Shown here one piece after another: positions 20,113 through 32,069 of a stretch of 64,000 nucleotides of DNA. Source of the DNA: Fallopia convolvulus. Taxonomy: Eukaryota; Streptophyta; Magnoliopsida; Caryophyllales; Polygonaceae. A program made the translations under genes and the position numbers. The stretch spans positions 42,006,707 through 42,070,706 of the forward strand of contig OZ024736.1 of the NCBI GenBank assembly GCA_964016875.1, written 5' to 3'. How positions within the stretch are numbered: the first letter of the stretch is position 1; each line of letters opens with the position of its first letter. The notes under the pieces were generated by a model, which saw nothing but the letters and a program-made list of their open reading frames with translations, had not been told where the DNA came from and did no database searches.

Positions 20113-23100
20113 ATGATGCTTGTGGCTGTACCTTTCGATGGAACCAATTTTCGAGGTTGGAGTCGTTCCATCAAGTTTGCCCTAGGTTCGAAAATGAAGT
20201 TGGTCTTCATTAATGGAGAGTACCCGAGGCCGTCGAAGGATTCTGAAGACTTCGAACAATGGGAACGGTGCGACTTCATGGTCATGAGTTGGATTCTCAA
20301 CTCGATGGTGAGGGAGTTGTCACAGAACTTCCTATACACGAACTCAGCCTTTGATTTATGGAACGAGCTGAAGGAGCAATATGCAGAGTCCAATGCCCCT
20401 CTTATTTACCAACTTCAAAAGGAAGTCCATAGTATCAAGCAAGAAAACACTTCGGTAGGTATATACTATGGTAGACTGAAGAAGGCTTGGGACGAGTTAT
20501 CTGCTGTGGAGGGAATTCCTATATGCACATGTGGTGTCATTGCCCAGTGTGGATGTGCTCTCATGAAACGGATTGTTGATAGAGACTCCGTAAGAAAACT
20601 TATGCAATTTCTGATGGGTCTCTCGGATGTCTACGATACAGCAAGGGGACAGATCTTGTCCCAAGATCCTTTGCCTAATGTTAGGCATGCCTTACACACG
20701 ATTCAGGCCATTGAAACCCAGAAAAACATCACCGGGAATTCATCACCATCCCATGATATCTTGGCTGTCAACAGAAATTCGGGAGGCTACAAAAACTACA
20801 CGAAGCAAGGAGCTGTGGTTGGGAATTCTGCTGGGAATTCAGCTCAAGGAAAATCAGGTTATTCTTATGACAGAGACTATAAGAAAGCTAAGTTTGATCG
20901 AAAATGTGACTTTTGCCAAGAGCCAGGACATGTGAAAGAAACTTGTTTTAAGTTGGTGGGATATCCCGAATGGTGGAAGGGGACCAAGTCTCAAGGAGGC
21001 GGGAAAGTAATGGCTAATGTTCAAGAAGTAGACCATTTTAATACTCCACTTGATGGAGGAGGAGATGAGGGAACTTCTTCAAGGATTGATCCTGCGTTTG
21101 CAGCTGATGTGGCTCAAGAGATGATCAAACAGATGAAAGGAAAAGGGCAAGTTGATGATGGTGGAAGTGGACTCATAAACACCATCACCAATTTTGCAGG
21201 TCATGTTGTTGACTCTTCAATAGAATCTCATGATTGCACTTGGATCGTTGACACTGGTGCCACTGATCATGTAACATTTAGAAAGGACCTTTTATTTAAT
21301 GCTACAAGATTACATAAACCAATTATAATATGTTTACCTAATGGTGCAACTCAGATAGTAGAGGAAACAGGGTCAGTTCAGCTGACCACAGATCTGAAAC
21401 TTGATAGTGTTCTGTTTTTGCCAAGTTTTTAGCACAACCTGATCTCTGTATCTAATTTGATTAATGATTCTCATCATGTGTTTGTCTTTGATGCACATGG
21501 ATGTGCGTTGCAGGACCGTACAACTGAAAAGATTGTTGCTTATGGAGAAAGGTCAAGGGGCTTGTACAGGATCAGGACAAGGAATTTGAAGAAAGAAGAA
21601 TATTTCAGAAATCCGTCTTTTGTTGAGAATCTTAGTAGTATTACTAGCAAAAACACTCAAGCTAGAGCCTTGAACTCTGTTTGTAATAAGGAAGGTTTTG
21701 TTGATCTTTTGCATGCCAGACTTGGACATGTCTCCTTATCTAGGATGAAACACATGCAATGTTTTAAGGATGCAAATTTTGATGGTTTTGAATGTGACAT
21801 TTGTGTTTTGGCTAAGCATCATAGAATGCCCTTTCCTAGAAGCAATTCACCAACTTCTAAGATTTTTGAATTGATCCACCTTGATGTATGGGGTCCTTAC
21901 AGGACTCAAACTTACAATGGTGCTAAATATTTCCTAACAGTTGTAGATGATTTCTCCAGAGCTACATGGACCTTTCTTATGAACAATAAGGAACAAGTCT
22001 TTGTATTAGTCAGGGACTTTCTTAATTATGTTGAAACTCAGTTTGATATGAAGGTCAAAGTCGTCAGATCAGATAACGGTTCAGAATTTGTGCAACAGAG
22101 AATGGTTGATTTATTCAGATTGAAAGGGATTATTCAGCAAAGGTCAGCACCTGGAAATCCAGAGCAGAATGGCAGGGTTGAGAGAAAGCATAGGAGTTTG
22201 CTTGAAATTGTCAGGGCAATCAGAATCCATGCAGGACTACCTCAATATTTTTGGGGTGATTGCATATTGGGAGCAACTCATTTATTAAACATGATTCCTT
22301 CTTCTGTCATTGCATGGGATTGCCCATATTATAGGTTGTATGGAAAACAACCTCATTTTGACTCCCTGAGAGTTATTGGCTGTTTGTGTTTTGCACTGGT
22401 GCATAAGCACCAAAGACTGAAGTTAGATTCAACTGCCAAGAGGTGTGTCTTCTTGGGATATCCGGCAGGGCAGAAAGCTTACAAATTGTTTGATTTAGAG
22501 ACCAAAAGGGTCTTTATTTCCAGGGATGTTGTCTTTAAAGAAGGGGTCTTTCCCTTTAAATCTGCACACAACACACCAGGCACTGATGTCCCACGCAGTC
22601 AGTTGCCATTGGTGTCTATTGGTTCTAATGAGGACCTCTTTACCATGCCAAGTTCATGGTTGCGTGGGAATGACATTTCTACCTCCACTTCCCCTTTTTC
22701 AAACCCACCTCCATTACAACCAGAAAACCCATCTCCTGTTCTACCATCTCTCCCCGTCTCTCAACCTGACAATAATACTCTCTTGCCTACTTCTTCTGAG
22801 CAAGAACTTACCCCTCCAGAAATGAGACACAACACTCCGCCTGCTCTCCCTCCTAATCCTCCCCTGAGAAGGTCGGAAAGGATCTCCAGAATGCCATCTA
22901 GGCTGAATGACTATGTATGTGATCAGATGGCCAGAATTGATGACAGCCTTACTCCAAACAATGATTGCTTCTCCAAGGCTTTCCATGTCATATCATTGAA
23001 TGATCTTCATGGCTGCTCAAATGAATATGTGCAATCTCTCTTCAATGTTTTCTCAGAAGTTGAGCCAGTATCTTATGACCAAGCCAACGCACTTCCACAC

Positions 23101-24594
23101 TGGAGAGAGGCTATGCAGCAAGAGCTTAAGGCTCTCGAAGAAAATGATACTTGGGAGATGACAGAGCTTCCGCCAGAAAAGAAAGCCATTGGATCAAAAT
23201 GGGTCTACAAAATCAAGTTCAAACCGAATGGGGAAGTGGAAAGGTTCAAGGCTCGCCTAGTTGCCAAGGGGTACAATCAAATCAAGAACAAAGATTACAA
23301 GCACACTTTTTCACCAGTTGCAAAGTTTACAACTGTCAGAATACTCTTTGCATTGGCAGTCGCGAAGGAATGGAATTTACATCAACTAGATATCAATAAT
23401 GCATTCCTTCATGGGTACCTAGATGATGAAGTATATATGCTGCCACCTCCAGGATACACAAAGGCCAAAACCCAACAAGTTTGTAGACTCAAACGTTCTC
23501 TTTATGGTCTCAAACAGGCAAGCAGGCAATGGAATATAGAGCTCACCAAGCATCTGCTCAAACGGGGTTTCACACAATCTAAGCATGATTATTCCCTATT
23601 TGTTAAACTCAGTGGTGGTCAGATCACAGTTGCCCTAGTTTATGTTGATGACATGATTCTAACTGGGAACAATGAAGCAGAAATCTTGGCCACCAAGTCA
23701 TCCTTGAATGATGCCTTCACTATTAAGGATCTAGGACTAGCTAGATATTTTCTGGGAATTGAAGTAACCAGGACTGCAGCAGGGATTCAACTCAATCAAA
23801 GAAAGTATGTCCTTGACCTTCTAACTGATACAAATATGTTGGATTGCAAGTCAGCTGCCTTTCCAATGCAAAGAAGCCTACACCTGAGGCTAGATATTGG
23901 TGAATTGGTCCATGATCCAGAAACTTACAGAAGGTTGATAGGCAGGTTGCTCTATCTGACATTATCCAGACCAGATATATCATATGTTGTGCAACAGTTG
24001 ACACAATTCATGTCCATCCCTAGACAACCACACTTGCAAGCAACATTCTACCTTCTTAGATATCTGAAGGGCACCATACATTGCTCTCTCTTCTATCCCA
24101 GCAACACCGAGCTTACTGTACATGCCTATAATGATGCAGATTGGGGGTCCTGTGCTTTTACATGCAGATCAATTACTGGTTATTGCGTGTTCATTGGGAA
24201 ATCACTGATTTCATGGAAGACAAAGAAGCAGTCGACTGTTTCCAAGTCGTCAGCAGAAAGTGAATATCGAAGCATGTCAATGACTGCCAGTGAGCTAGTT
24301 TGGGTTGAAGGTTTACTCAGTGATTTCGGAATCAAAGTGCCACTTCCCATTCCTATGTACTGTGACAACATGTCTGCTCAACATTTGGCAGCAAACCCTG
24401 TTTTCCATAAGAGAACTAAACATTTACGCATAGACTGTCACTTCGTCAGGGACATGGTTCAGGAGGGTTTCATTTCTACAACTCATGTCAGGTCACAACT
24501 CCAATTGCCAGACATCTTCACTAAGTCGTTAGGTGCACAACAACATCTGTTTCTAGCTCGCAAGCTTGGACTATCTCTCCCTAGTCCAGCTTGA
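20113..24594 (+). pseudogene. Copia 2 Gag-Pol polyprotein with one nonsense codon
   Basis: A single frame of nearly 1,500 codons broken once, by TAG at 21430-21432 between protease and integrase. Visible parts: Gag (FDGTNFRGWSRSIKFAL), zinc knuckle (CDFCQEPGHVKETC), protease (DTGATDHV near 21250), integrase (LLHARLGH, CDIC, SDNGSEF, PEQNGRVERKH), reverse transcriptase with YVDD near 23641, and RNase H (DADWGSC, SAESEYRS). The region just after the primer site has an ATG at 19913 in another frame, so the true Gag start may also be shifted. Confidence 0.92.
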
Positions 24595-24600
24595 AGGGGG

Positions 24601-24877
24601 TGTATGGAGAATATGAGTCTGTTGGCTCATTTATCTTATTAAAGTCGGTTTACAGCCGGTTTGTTCCGGTACCGGTTTACTTTCTTTAATTCCGGTTTAG
24701 CTAGCTGTCTAGGGTTGTATGTCTCTTAAAGACAGTCGTCCCTTGCTTTGTTTTCTTAAGACTTTTCTCTGAACTGAATACAACAAGGAAAAGCTCTTCA
24801 TTTGTCTGTCAACAACAACTTCTCCATTGTTTCACTTTTACTTAACTGATTTGTTCAGCAATTAGAGTTTCTTAACA
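24601..24877 (+). repeat. 3' LTR of Copia element 2
   Basis: 277 bp with intact TG...CA ends, followed directly by the ACTCG target duplication and the remainder of UGT exon 2. Confidence 0.92.
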
Positions 24878-25501
24878 ACTCGAGTCCTCTGACCAGCATT
24901 TCATTTGGGTTGTCAAAAGACCCAATCACACCAAGGAAGATGAAGAATGGCTGCCGAGCGGGTTCGAGGCTCGGACCCGGGACAGGGGACTCGTGATTAA
25001 AGGGTGGGCCCCTCAGGTCATGATCCTTGACCACGTGGCCACGGGCGGTTTTCTGACGCACTACGGGTGGAACTTGACCCTCGAAGGGATTTCGGCCGGG
25101 GTCAACATGGTGACGTGGCCGATTTTCGCGGAGCAATTTATAAACGAGAAGCTGATAACGGAGGTTTTGAGGATCGGGGTGTCGGTCGGGGAAAATCAGT
25201 TTTTTGATAGGGTGGTGGAGGTGGTGAGCGTGGGGAGGGAGGCGGTGGAGGAGGCGGTTAGGAGGGCGATGGTGGGGGAAGAGGCGGAGGAGATGAGGGG
25301 GAGGGTGGCGGAGCTCAAGGAGATGGCTTGGAAGGCGGTTGAAGTAGGTGGGCCTTCGTATGAGGAGCTCACTCATTTGTTGAAGGAACTGCGGTCCATT
25401 GATGCTACCTAGTGAATGTTAATCAATTGCTTCCTCAGTTTCCTAACACATGTCTATATAACTTCTTCCTCAGTTGGTTGGCCATTTTGATGGTCATAGG
25501 A

Positions 25502-25552
25502 GAAGAGAACAAAAAAATATTTTTTTGGTAGAAGAGAAAACAAAAAAATATT
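25502..25552. repeat. Micro-insertion (reverse) with about 20-bp direct repeats
   Basis: GAAGAGAACAAAAAAATAT at 25502-25520 recurs at 25531 with a two-base length difference. The insert between is a T-run plus GGT, which on the minus strand is ACC plus poly(A). Confidence 0.6.
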
Positions 25553-25770
25553 GAAAGTGGGGAGGAGGTAAAAAAAAAGTTGATGGTGTGCGTTGTCATA
25601 CCTATGATCAAAATGAGAGTTGGTCATTGAATGTCATAGTGATATTTGTTACGTGAGAAAGAAGAGAGAAAAAGAGAAAATAAAATTAATATATTTTTTA
25701 ATATGATGAGTAAAAAATGGTCAATCAATTTGCTCTCCATTTATAGAGTACTCTAATACTTATTCTTAAT

Positions 25771-25805
25771 AATATTCAAAGAGTTCGACCAAAAAAAATA
25801 TTCAA
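25771..25805. repeat. Micro-insertion GTTCGACC plus poly(A) with 9-bp direct repeats
   Basis: AATATTCAA occurs at 25771-25779 and 25797-25805. The 17 bases between end TTCGACC plus A-run, the same ending as near 6020. Confidence 0.6.
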
Positions 25806-26339
25806 GGAATGATTATAACTACACACTTTTCTAGATATAGGGTTATTTTGTATAAGAAAAATCATTCCTTAATACTCGGATCAAAAAGACATATTTTAGA
25901 AAAAGGATAGATTAATAAATAAATCAAAGTAAAATAGAGGGATTCAGGTTTATTGTAGGCTATTCATTTCTTAATAGGTTTATGTCATATGGAGTATATG
26001 TTTTCAGACAAAAAGTGATTGATTTCATCTTTCAATCCTTTTGAACCGAATATCACAATCAAGAGACTCGGAACTTTGGATTGTGCTTTTGACTTTGATC
26101 GAAGGCTAAGAAAAAAATTCTTTTAAACGAAACAAAGATCGATGAATGTGAATGATTTTATTGGATGATTTACGATGTAAATTAAGTCTTGTATTAAATT
26201 ATCTTTGAAAAATAGATAATTTCCTTAAACCTTCATGAAATTATAAAAAAACAATGTAAGTGTTCTATTGGATTCATCATTGGATACCATATAGCCAATT
26301 TGGTATCATTTGGGCATTGGTCGAACTGGGGAAGAAACT

Positions 26340-26490
26340 ATCATCTACGTCCATGAAGCCCTTGCCCCAAGGAGGGAAATTCATGATACCTTAAACCATC
26401 TACATCTATATAAGCCCTTGCCCCAAGCGAAACCCCAAGGAGGGAGATTCATGATACCTTAAACCATCTACATCCATATAAGCCCTTGCC
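26340..26490. repeat. Tandem repeat, 68-bp period
   Basis: The word TCATGATACCTTAAACCATC recurs at 26381 and 26449, and flanking AAGCCCTTGCCCCAAG words recur three times. About two and a half copies are present directly before the palindrome at 26493. Confidence 0.75.
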
Positions 26491-26492
26491 CC

Positions 26493-26550
26493 AAGCGGAA
26501 CCGTCTGTCCAGGCAACATCAACATGTTGCCTGGACAGACGGTTTCGCTT
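26493..26550. repeat. Inverted repeat, 27-nt arms, 4-nt loop
   Basis: Arms 26493-26519 and 26524-26550 are reverse complements with one mismatch, separated by CAAC. The right arm starts ATGTTGCCTGGACAGACGG. The structure could form a hairpin in RNA or be a transposon remnant; no gene lies next to it. Confidence 0.85.
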
Positions 26551-27317
26551 GATCTCGTTTGTCATCGCTTTGGTTTCCCTTTTCTTTGTGCTTTCTTCTG
26601 TGTTTTTGTTTTCGCTTTGATGTTTCGTCGTTTTCTTTTATTCTGTCTTTGTGTTTTTCTTGCTTGGTTTTGTTTTCGCTCTTTGCTTGCTACAACTGTC
26701 GTGGGTTTTCGATCTCGTCGGGTCTCTCGGTCGCACCTCCGCAACTCTAAGCCAGGGCGATGCGACCCTGCCCTAGCTCGAACCCAGCTCCAACGGACCC
26801 GAGACGGCCTAGACCTTGGAGACCCCCTTGGATTAGTACTTAGTCTCATATTATGTTATTATTTATATTTCCGTCATTTCCCTTTTTAGGTGTGTGTTCC
26901 ATTCTTATAGGATGGGATAGCCTTGTTATTTCTCTTTCTAGATAGTTTCTATTTTTAGTATATTGCTATTAGTAGTATTTTAGGCTTGGATGTTGGGTCT
27001 AGCATATTGCTAACCCTAGTCCACTCCCAACTAGCTTCTAGGGTTTTGTGTGGCCTTCCCTATATAAAGGAGCCACGTCCCCTTTATAATAATTACGTCA
27101 AATTGAGCCAAGTTAAAGTACGTAGAGTCGAGTTTCCTCCTTATTTGGCCCGACGTCACCCCGATTCCGTTCTTTCCTTGTTACTACCTTGCCCCACCCT
27201 CGTTCCGACGAGCATTACAGGCCCGCGAGTTCACTTTGTGGTCTCGTATTTATCCCGGTTACGATTGTCGGAGAAGATTCGGACGTTTCAAGGTCTCATC
27301 ACAGGGGTGCCCCCATC
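26551..27317. other. Repeat-like spacer with possible LTR-type promoter
   Basis: A TTT/GTTTT-rich block (26560-26700) is followed by a mixed region with a clear TATATAAA box (27060-27070). The end of this stretch runs into an RTE-LINE-like tail. No protein domain was recognised, and the long frame at 26524-26889 is low-complexity. Confidence 0.4.
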
Positions 27318-27371
27318 TTGACCCCCAGATACTCCCTCGTGGGGTACTGAACTGGGTCAATGTTGTTGTTG
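27318..27371 (+). mobile_element. 3' tail of an RTE-type LINE, (TTG)n end, interrupted by Copia element 3
   Basis: TTGACCCCCAGATACTCCC and CTGGGTCAATGTTGTTGTTG resemble the end of the better preserved RTE LINE at 55160-55228. The TTG run continues at 32055-32069 on the other side of Copia element 3. Confidence 0.6.
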
Positions 27372-27555
27372 TGTGGATTTCAGAGAGTGTGAATAGATGA
27401 AGAAGAAGAGATGTAATTTCCATTGAATGAATTAAATTCAGTTACAACTAACCACTGTGCTTATATAGCACTTTGGTGGTGATTGTTTCAACTGAAAAGC
27501 TTCAAGGACACGTGTCTAGCACGATCACTTATTACAATGATATTACATACTATCA
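27372..27555 (-). repeat. 3' LTR of Copia element 3
   Basis: 184 bp, differing from its partner at two sites. On the plus strand it starts TGTGGATTTC and ends ACTATCA. Confidence 0.93.
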
Positions 27556-30500
27556 CCCCCCCTCAAAATTGGCATGGTTGAAATCAAGTATGCCAAATTT
27601 GCGTTGAAATTCTTGAAGCTTGTAACCAGGAAGCTGCTTGGTTAGAACATATGCAGGTTGCTGGTGTGTAGGAATATGGCTAACAGAAATCAAGCCTTCT
27701 AGAAGTTTTTCACGCACAAAATGACAATCAATGTCAATGTGCTTTGTACGTTCGTGAAAGACTGGGTTTTTAGCAATGTAGATTGCAGATTGATTATCAC
27801 ATTTTAATGGAATGGGAGTGATATTTGGGACACCAAGTTCAGCCAATAGTCTGCTTAACCAGGAAAGCTCTGTTGTTGCATTCCTCATGGAGCGATATTC
27901 AGTCTCTGAAGAAGATAAGGACACCGTGTGTTGCTTCTTTGATTTCCAAGAAATCAAAGTATCCCCCAAAAATACAACATACCCACTCACAGATCGACGA
28001 GTATTAGGGCATGATGCCCAGTCAGCATCACAATATGCTTGTAGAGTCATTGAGGGAGAAGAACTAAACAACAGAGATTGATGCAGGGTACCTTTGAGAT
28101 ATTGTAAAGTATGTAACGCAGCTTTCATATGAACATCTCGAGGTTGTTGAAGAAACTGACTCAGGAATTGCACCGGATATGCTAAGTCAGGTCTGCTATG
28201 AACTAAGAAGTTGAGTTTACCAACTAGACGCCTGTAATCAGTTGGATTTGGCAACAAAGTTCCAGAATCAAGCAAGAACTTGGTGTTAACTTGTAAAGGA
28301 CTAGCAACAGAAGGCAGATTGAGACAATCATACTCTGTCAAGAGATCAGAAATGTACTTCTGTTGACTCATGAGAAGACCACTATTATTCTTGATGAATT
28401 GTAAACCCAAGAAATAATGTAGATCTCCCGGATCCTTTATTTTGAAGACATGATTGAGAAATGACTTCAAGGATGTTATCTCAGATTCATTTGCACCAGT
28501 AAGTAGTATGTCATCAACATATATGGCGACAAAAACACAATCAGAGGTTGAAGTCTTCTTGTAAAACAAGGAATGATCATTAGGAGATTGAACATACCCT
28601 TTTGAGCGAAGAGCTTGAGACAATTTAGCATACCACTGTCTTGAAGCCTGCTTTAAACCATATAGAGATTTTCTGAGTCTACAAACCATGTCTTTCCCTT
28701 GCACCTGCAATCCTAAAGGGATTCTCATGTAGACCTCTTCATGGAGATCACCATGAAGAAAAGCATTATTCACATCAAGTTGGTGAATTTTCCAATCCCG
28801 TTTAACAGCTACACATAAAAGACTCCTCACAGTTGTCATCTTCACGACAGGAGAAAATGTCTCAGTGTAGTCAATCCCTGGTTTTTGTGTAAACCCCCGA
28901 ACAACCAGACGAGCTTTATACCTTTCAATGGAACCATCAGATTTATGTTTGATTTTATACACCCATTTGCAACTGATTGGTTGTTTGCCTTTGGGTAGAG
29001 GAACAATATCCCAAGTGTGGTTCATATCTAAAGCAGAAAATTCAGCAAGCATTGCATCTTGCCACTCCTTGGATAAAGCTGCTTGTTTATAAGAAGTGGG
29101 TTCAATGAAAAGAGGAAAAGGTGGTGGAGTGATGTGAGTGGGAAAAGAAACAGTTGATGTCAAGGTATGAAAACAAAAAGAAGGAGAATCATGTGTATGA
29201 GCATGGCATACATAATTTTTGAGGTCGGATGGTGCAGAAGAAAGTCGTTGAGATCGACGTAGGACAGGTGGGGAATGTGGTGGTGGAGGTGGTAAAATAG
29301 AATGAGATGTAGATGGAGAATTCTGGGATGAAGTTTGGAGAAATGGAAAATCATCAACTATAAGAGGAGAGGAAGGACAGGTTGGTTTTGGTGTAGTAGA
29401 ATCAGTATAAGGTAATATATGTTCATGAAACACAACATCTCTAGAGAAAATGACCTTGTGAGAATCAAGGAGAAGTACTTTATAAGCCTTTTTGCCCAAA
29501 GGATAACCAAGAAACAAAGCTGAGTGTGCTCTAGCTTGCAATTTGTCACGACCTTGCTTGAGTGTGGAAACAAAGCAAAGGGAACCAAATACTCTCAAAT
29601 GAGAATAATCTGGTTTTTTCTGATACAATATCTCATAAGAACTTTTCTGTTGAAGAACTGTGCTGGGCAATCTGTTGATCAAATGAACAGTTGTGAGAGC
29701 AGCATCACCCCAGAACTTTGTAGGCAGTTTTGAATGAAATAACAAAGCTCGTGTCACTTCTAGAATGTGCTTATGCTTGCGTTCTGCCACCCCATTTTGC
29801 TGAGGAGTAGCAGTGCAACTAGTTTGAAGAATAACACCAATAGAATCAAGATATGCATGAGCTGTTTTGCCTGAACCTAGCTCAAGGGTATTATCAGTTC
29901 TAATGGTATGGACTTTGGAAGAAAAATGCCTTTCAACATAAGCTAGGAAAGCTTTGAGAATGCTGAAAGCACTGCCTTTGGTGCTTAAAAGATGAATCCA
30001 TGTTGTTCTGGAATAATCATCCACAATTGTAAGGAAGTACTTATAACCATTATAAGTAGGCTGAGAATAAGGACCCCAAACATCGATATGAATGAGTTGA
30101 AAAGGCTTAACAGTTTTTATTTCACTAGAAGGAAAAGGAAGTCTGTGCATACGAGCTTTGGCACAGGTAAGACAAGGTTTATCATGAATGCTACTATCCA
30201 GTTGTACAGAACACAACTGCTTAAGCTTGGAAAAATGAAGATGACCAAATCTGGCATGTAAAATGTCATAAGAGACAGCATTATTAGCTAGAATATTTGT
30301 ACTATCAACAATAGTAGAACTAGAAACAGAAGGAAAGGACTCTGTGCGAAGCTGATCTGGTTGTTGTAAGATGTAGAGGCCATTAGAGACTTTACCAATC
30401 ATCAAACTCTTCTTTGAGATTGAATCCTGTAACACACACTTATTGTGTGAGAAAACAACTTGACTGCGTAGATCAGCAACTAATTTGGATATAGAGATTA

Positions 30501-31824
30501 AATTGCAGGTGAATGACGGCACAAAAAGAACATCTTGTAGCATCATATTTCCAAATAAGCAAACTGAACCAGACTTTGTGACATTCACAACATGGCCATT
30601 AGGAAGAGTAACTGTGATTACTCGAGCAATTGGAACTAGATTTTGTAATAAAGCCAGATTTCCAGTCATATGGTTACTAGCACCAGAATCTAATATCCAA
30701 GAAACAGAAGGAGAATGAGAAGTTTCAAGAACTTTACCAACGAAGGCGGCAAATTCATTTTCCTCAAATACTCCTCTGGTTGCAGGCTTTTCAGAGATCA
30801 AGGCTATCAACTTCTGATATTGTTCTTGAGAAAGAACTGGTGAAGAGTTGGAGGAAGTGCAATCTGCCTGTCCAGCAAAATTCTTAGAAGAAGTAGAGGA
30901 CGTATCATTAGATTTCTTGTTGCGAGACTTGTAGTTGTCTGGAAATCCGATGATGAAGTAGCAACGATCAATGTTGTGATTCGTCTTTTTGCAGTTTGTG
31001 CAAAAACGCTTCTCAGTCTTTGTAGAAGAAGCTCCGAAATTAGAAGATGCACCTGAATTAGAAGATGATCCAGTGGTTGAAGATGAATGTTTCTTCTCCG
31101 GTTTGACAGAAACGTGCATAGAAGATGACTCAGACAGGATTTGAGAAGTGCTCTATAATGATCTCTGTTTTTCTTCGTGAATCAAGATTCCATAAGCAAT
31201 ATCAAGAGAAGGTAATGGAGTCATCATCAGTATGCTACTACGCACAGTCATGTACGCTTCATTTAGTCCCATTAGGAAGTGTAACAACTTTTGATTGTCT
31301 TCATACTCCATGAGCGCTCGAGCAGCACCACAGGAACAAGAAGGAGCATGACGAATACTAGCCAATTCGTCCATGATGATCTTCATCTTTGTGAAATAAG
31401 AAGAAATTGAATCTGATCCTTGAGACAAAGAAATCAAATCTTTCTTCAAAGAAAACATGTGTGCACCATTGAATTTGCCAAAACGACTTTCAAGCTCATT
31501 CCAAAGATCTTTGGCGAGATCTGTATAGTTCACAGAACTCTGAATTTCTGGAGACAAACAATTGATTATCCAGCCGACAATCATATCGTTGCATCGCTCC
31601 CATAGAAAGAAATCAGCATGACCTGCAGCTGGCATAGGAGTAGATCCAGTAACGAGACTCCATTTGTTCTTCGCTGATAATGCGCGCTTCATGGATCGCC
31701 TCCAATCTCCAAAATTCACACCATCAAAAGTCCTAGAAACCAGAATTAGTCCAGGATGATCAGACGGATGCAGATACAATGGATTTGAAGGATCCATGGC
31801 AGGAGAAACAACTGGATCTGGCAT
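27553..31824 (-). pseudogene. Copia 3 Gag-Pol polyprotein with one nonsense codon
   Basis: Reading down from the ATG at 31824, one frame of about 1,420 codons is interrupted only by TAG at 31155-31153 near the end of Gag. Parts: Gag (FDGVNFGDWRRSM), zinc finger (CTNCKKTNHNIDRC), protease (LDSGASNHMTG), integrase (LHARFGH, CLTC, TDNTLELG, QQNGVAERKHKH), reverse transcriptase with YVDD (IYVDDILLTG) and RNase H (DADWASC, SSSETEYRS). It is otherwise nearly intact. Confidence 0.93.
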
Positions 31825-31870
31825 GAAGAATGCGGAAGAAATCAGGTTCGAAGAACCCTAGCTGATACCA

Positions 31871-32054
31871 TGTGGATTTCAGAGAGTGTGAATAGATGAA
31901 GAAGAAGAGATGTAATTTCCATTGAATGAATTAAATTCTGTTACAACTAACCACTGTGCTTATATAGCACTTTGGTGGTGATTGTTTCAACTGAAAAGCT
32001 TCAAGGACACGTGTCTAGCACGATCACTTGTTACAATGATATTACATACTATCA
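31871..32054 (-). repeat. 5' LTR of Copia element 3
   Basis: 184 bp, adjoining the primer site on its left. It is followed on the right by the TGTTG target duplication. Confidence 0.93.
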
Positions 32055-32069
32055 TGTTGTTGTTGTTGA

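Larger units (their letters stand above)
19559..24877 (+). mobile_element. Ty1/copia LTR retrotransposon 2, inserted in UGT copy 3 exon 2
   Basis: Full-length element with LTRs ending TTAACA, primer site TGGTATCAGAGC directly after the 5' LTR (19834), and a purine tract GAAGGGGG before the 3' LTR. Host ACTCG occurs on both sides (19554-19558 and 24878-24882). The 3' LTR starts TGTATGG but the 5' LTR starts TATGG, so two terminal bases are missing at the left border, probably a GT slip. LTRs otherwise differ by about four substitutions, so the hit on the UGT is recent. Confidence 0.95.
15483..25412 (+). pseudogene. UGT73-family glycosyltransferase, copy 3, exon 2 split by a Copia element
   Basis: Exon 1 is 15483-16213. 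Exon 2 starts at 19395, is cut after 19558 by Copia element 2, and resumes at 24883 to the stop at 25412. Ignoring the element and one target-repeat copy, the frame is continuous for 474 codons, so the gene was probably open when hit. Other lesions: about ten N-terminal residues present in copies 1 and 2 are missing, so the first beta strand is shortened (catalytic His is now H11); in the PSPG box the canonical HCGWNS reads HYGWNL, losing the Ser that helps hold the UDP phosphates; and several residues after KRP are deleted. As it stands translation would stop a few codons into the LTR. Intron 1 is about 3.2 kb and holds three MITEs. Confidence 0.9.
25413..26339. other. Intergenic DNA after UGT copy 3
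   Basis: AT-rich spacer without a supported gene. It carries two micro-insertions described separately. Confidence 0.5.
27372..32054 (-). mobile_element. Ty1/copia LTR retrotransposon 3 (minus strand)
   Basis: 4,683-bp element with 184-bp LTRs at 27372-27555 and 31871-32054. The target duplication TGTTG occurs at 27367-27371 and 32055-32059, inside a TTG microsatellite. On the minus strand a TGGTATCAGCTAGG primer site follows the 5' LTR (31870 downward), and a GAGGGGGG polypurine tract precedes the 3' LTR. The LTRs differ at two positions by eye, so it is as young as or younger than elements 1 and 2. Confidence 0.95.

Noticed and set aside
26524..26889. Open frame starting at the palindrome arm, Phe/Leu/Cys-rich
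   Set aside because: Low-complexity translation of T-rich DNA; not a credible protein.
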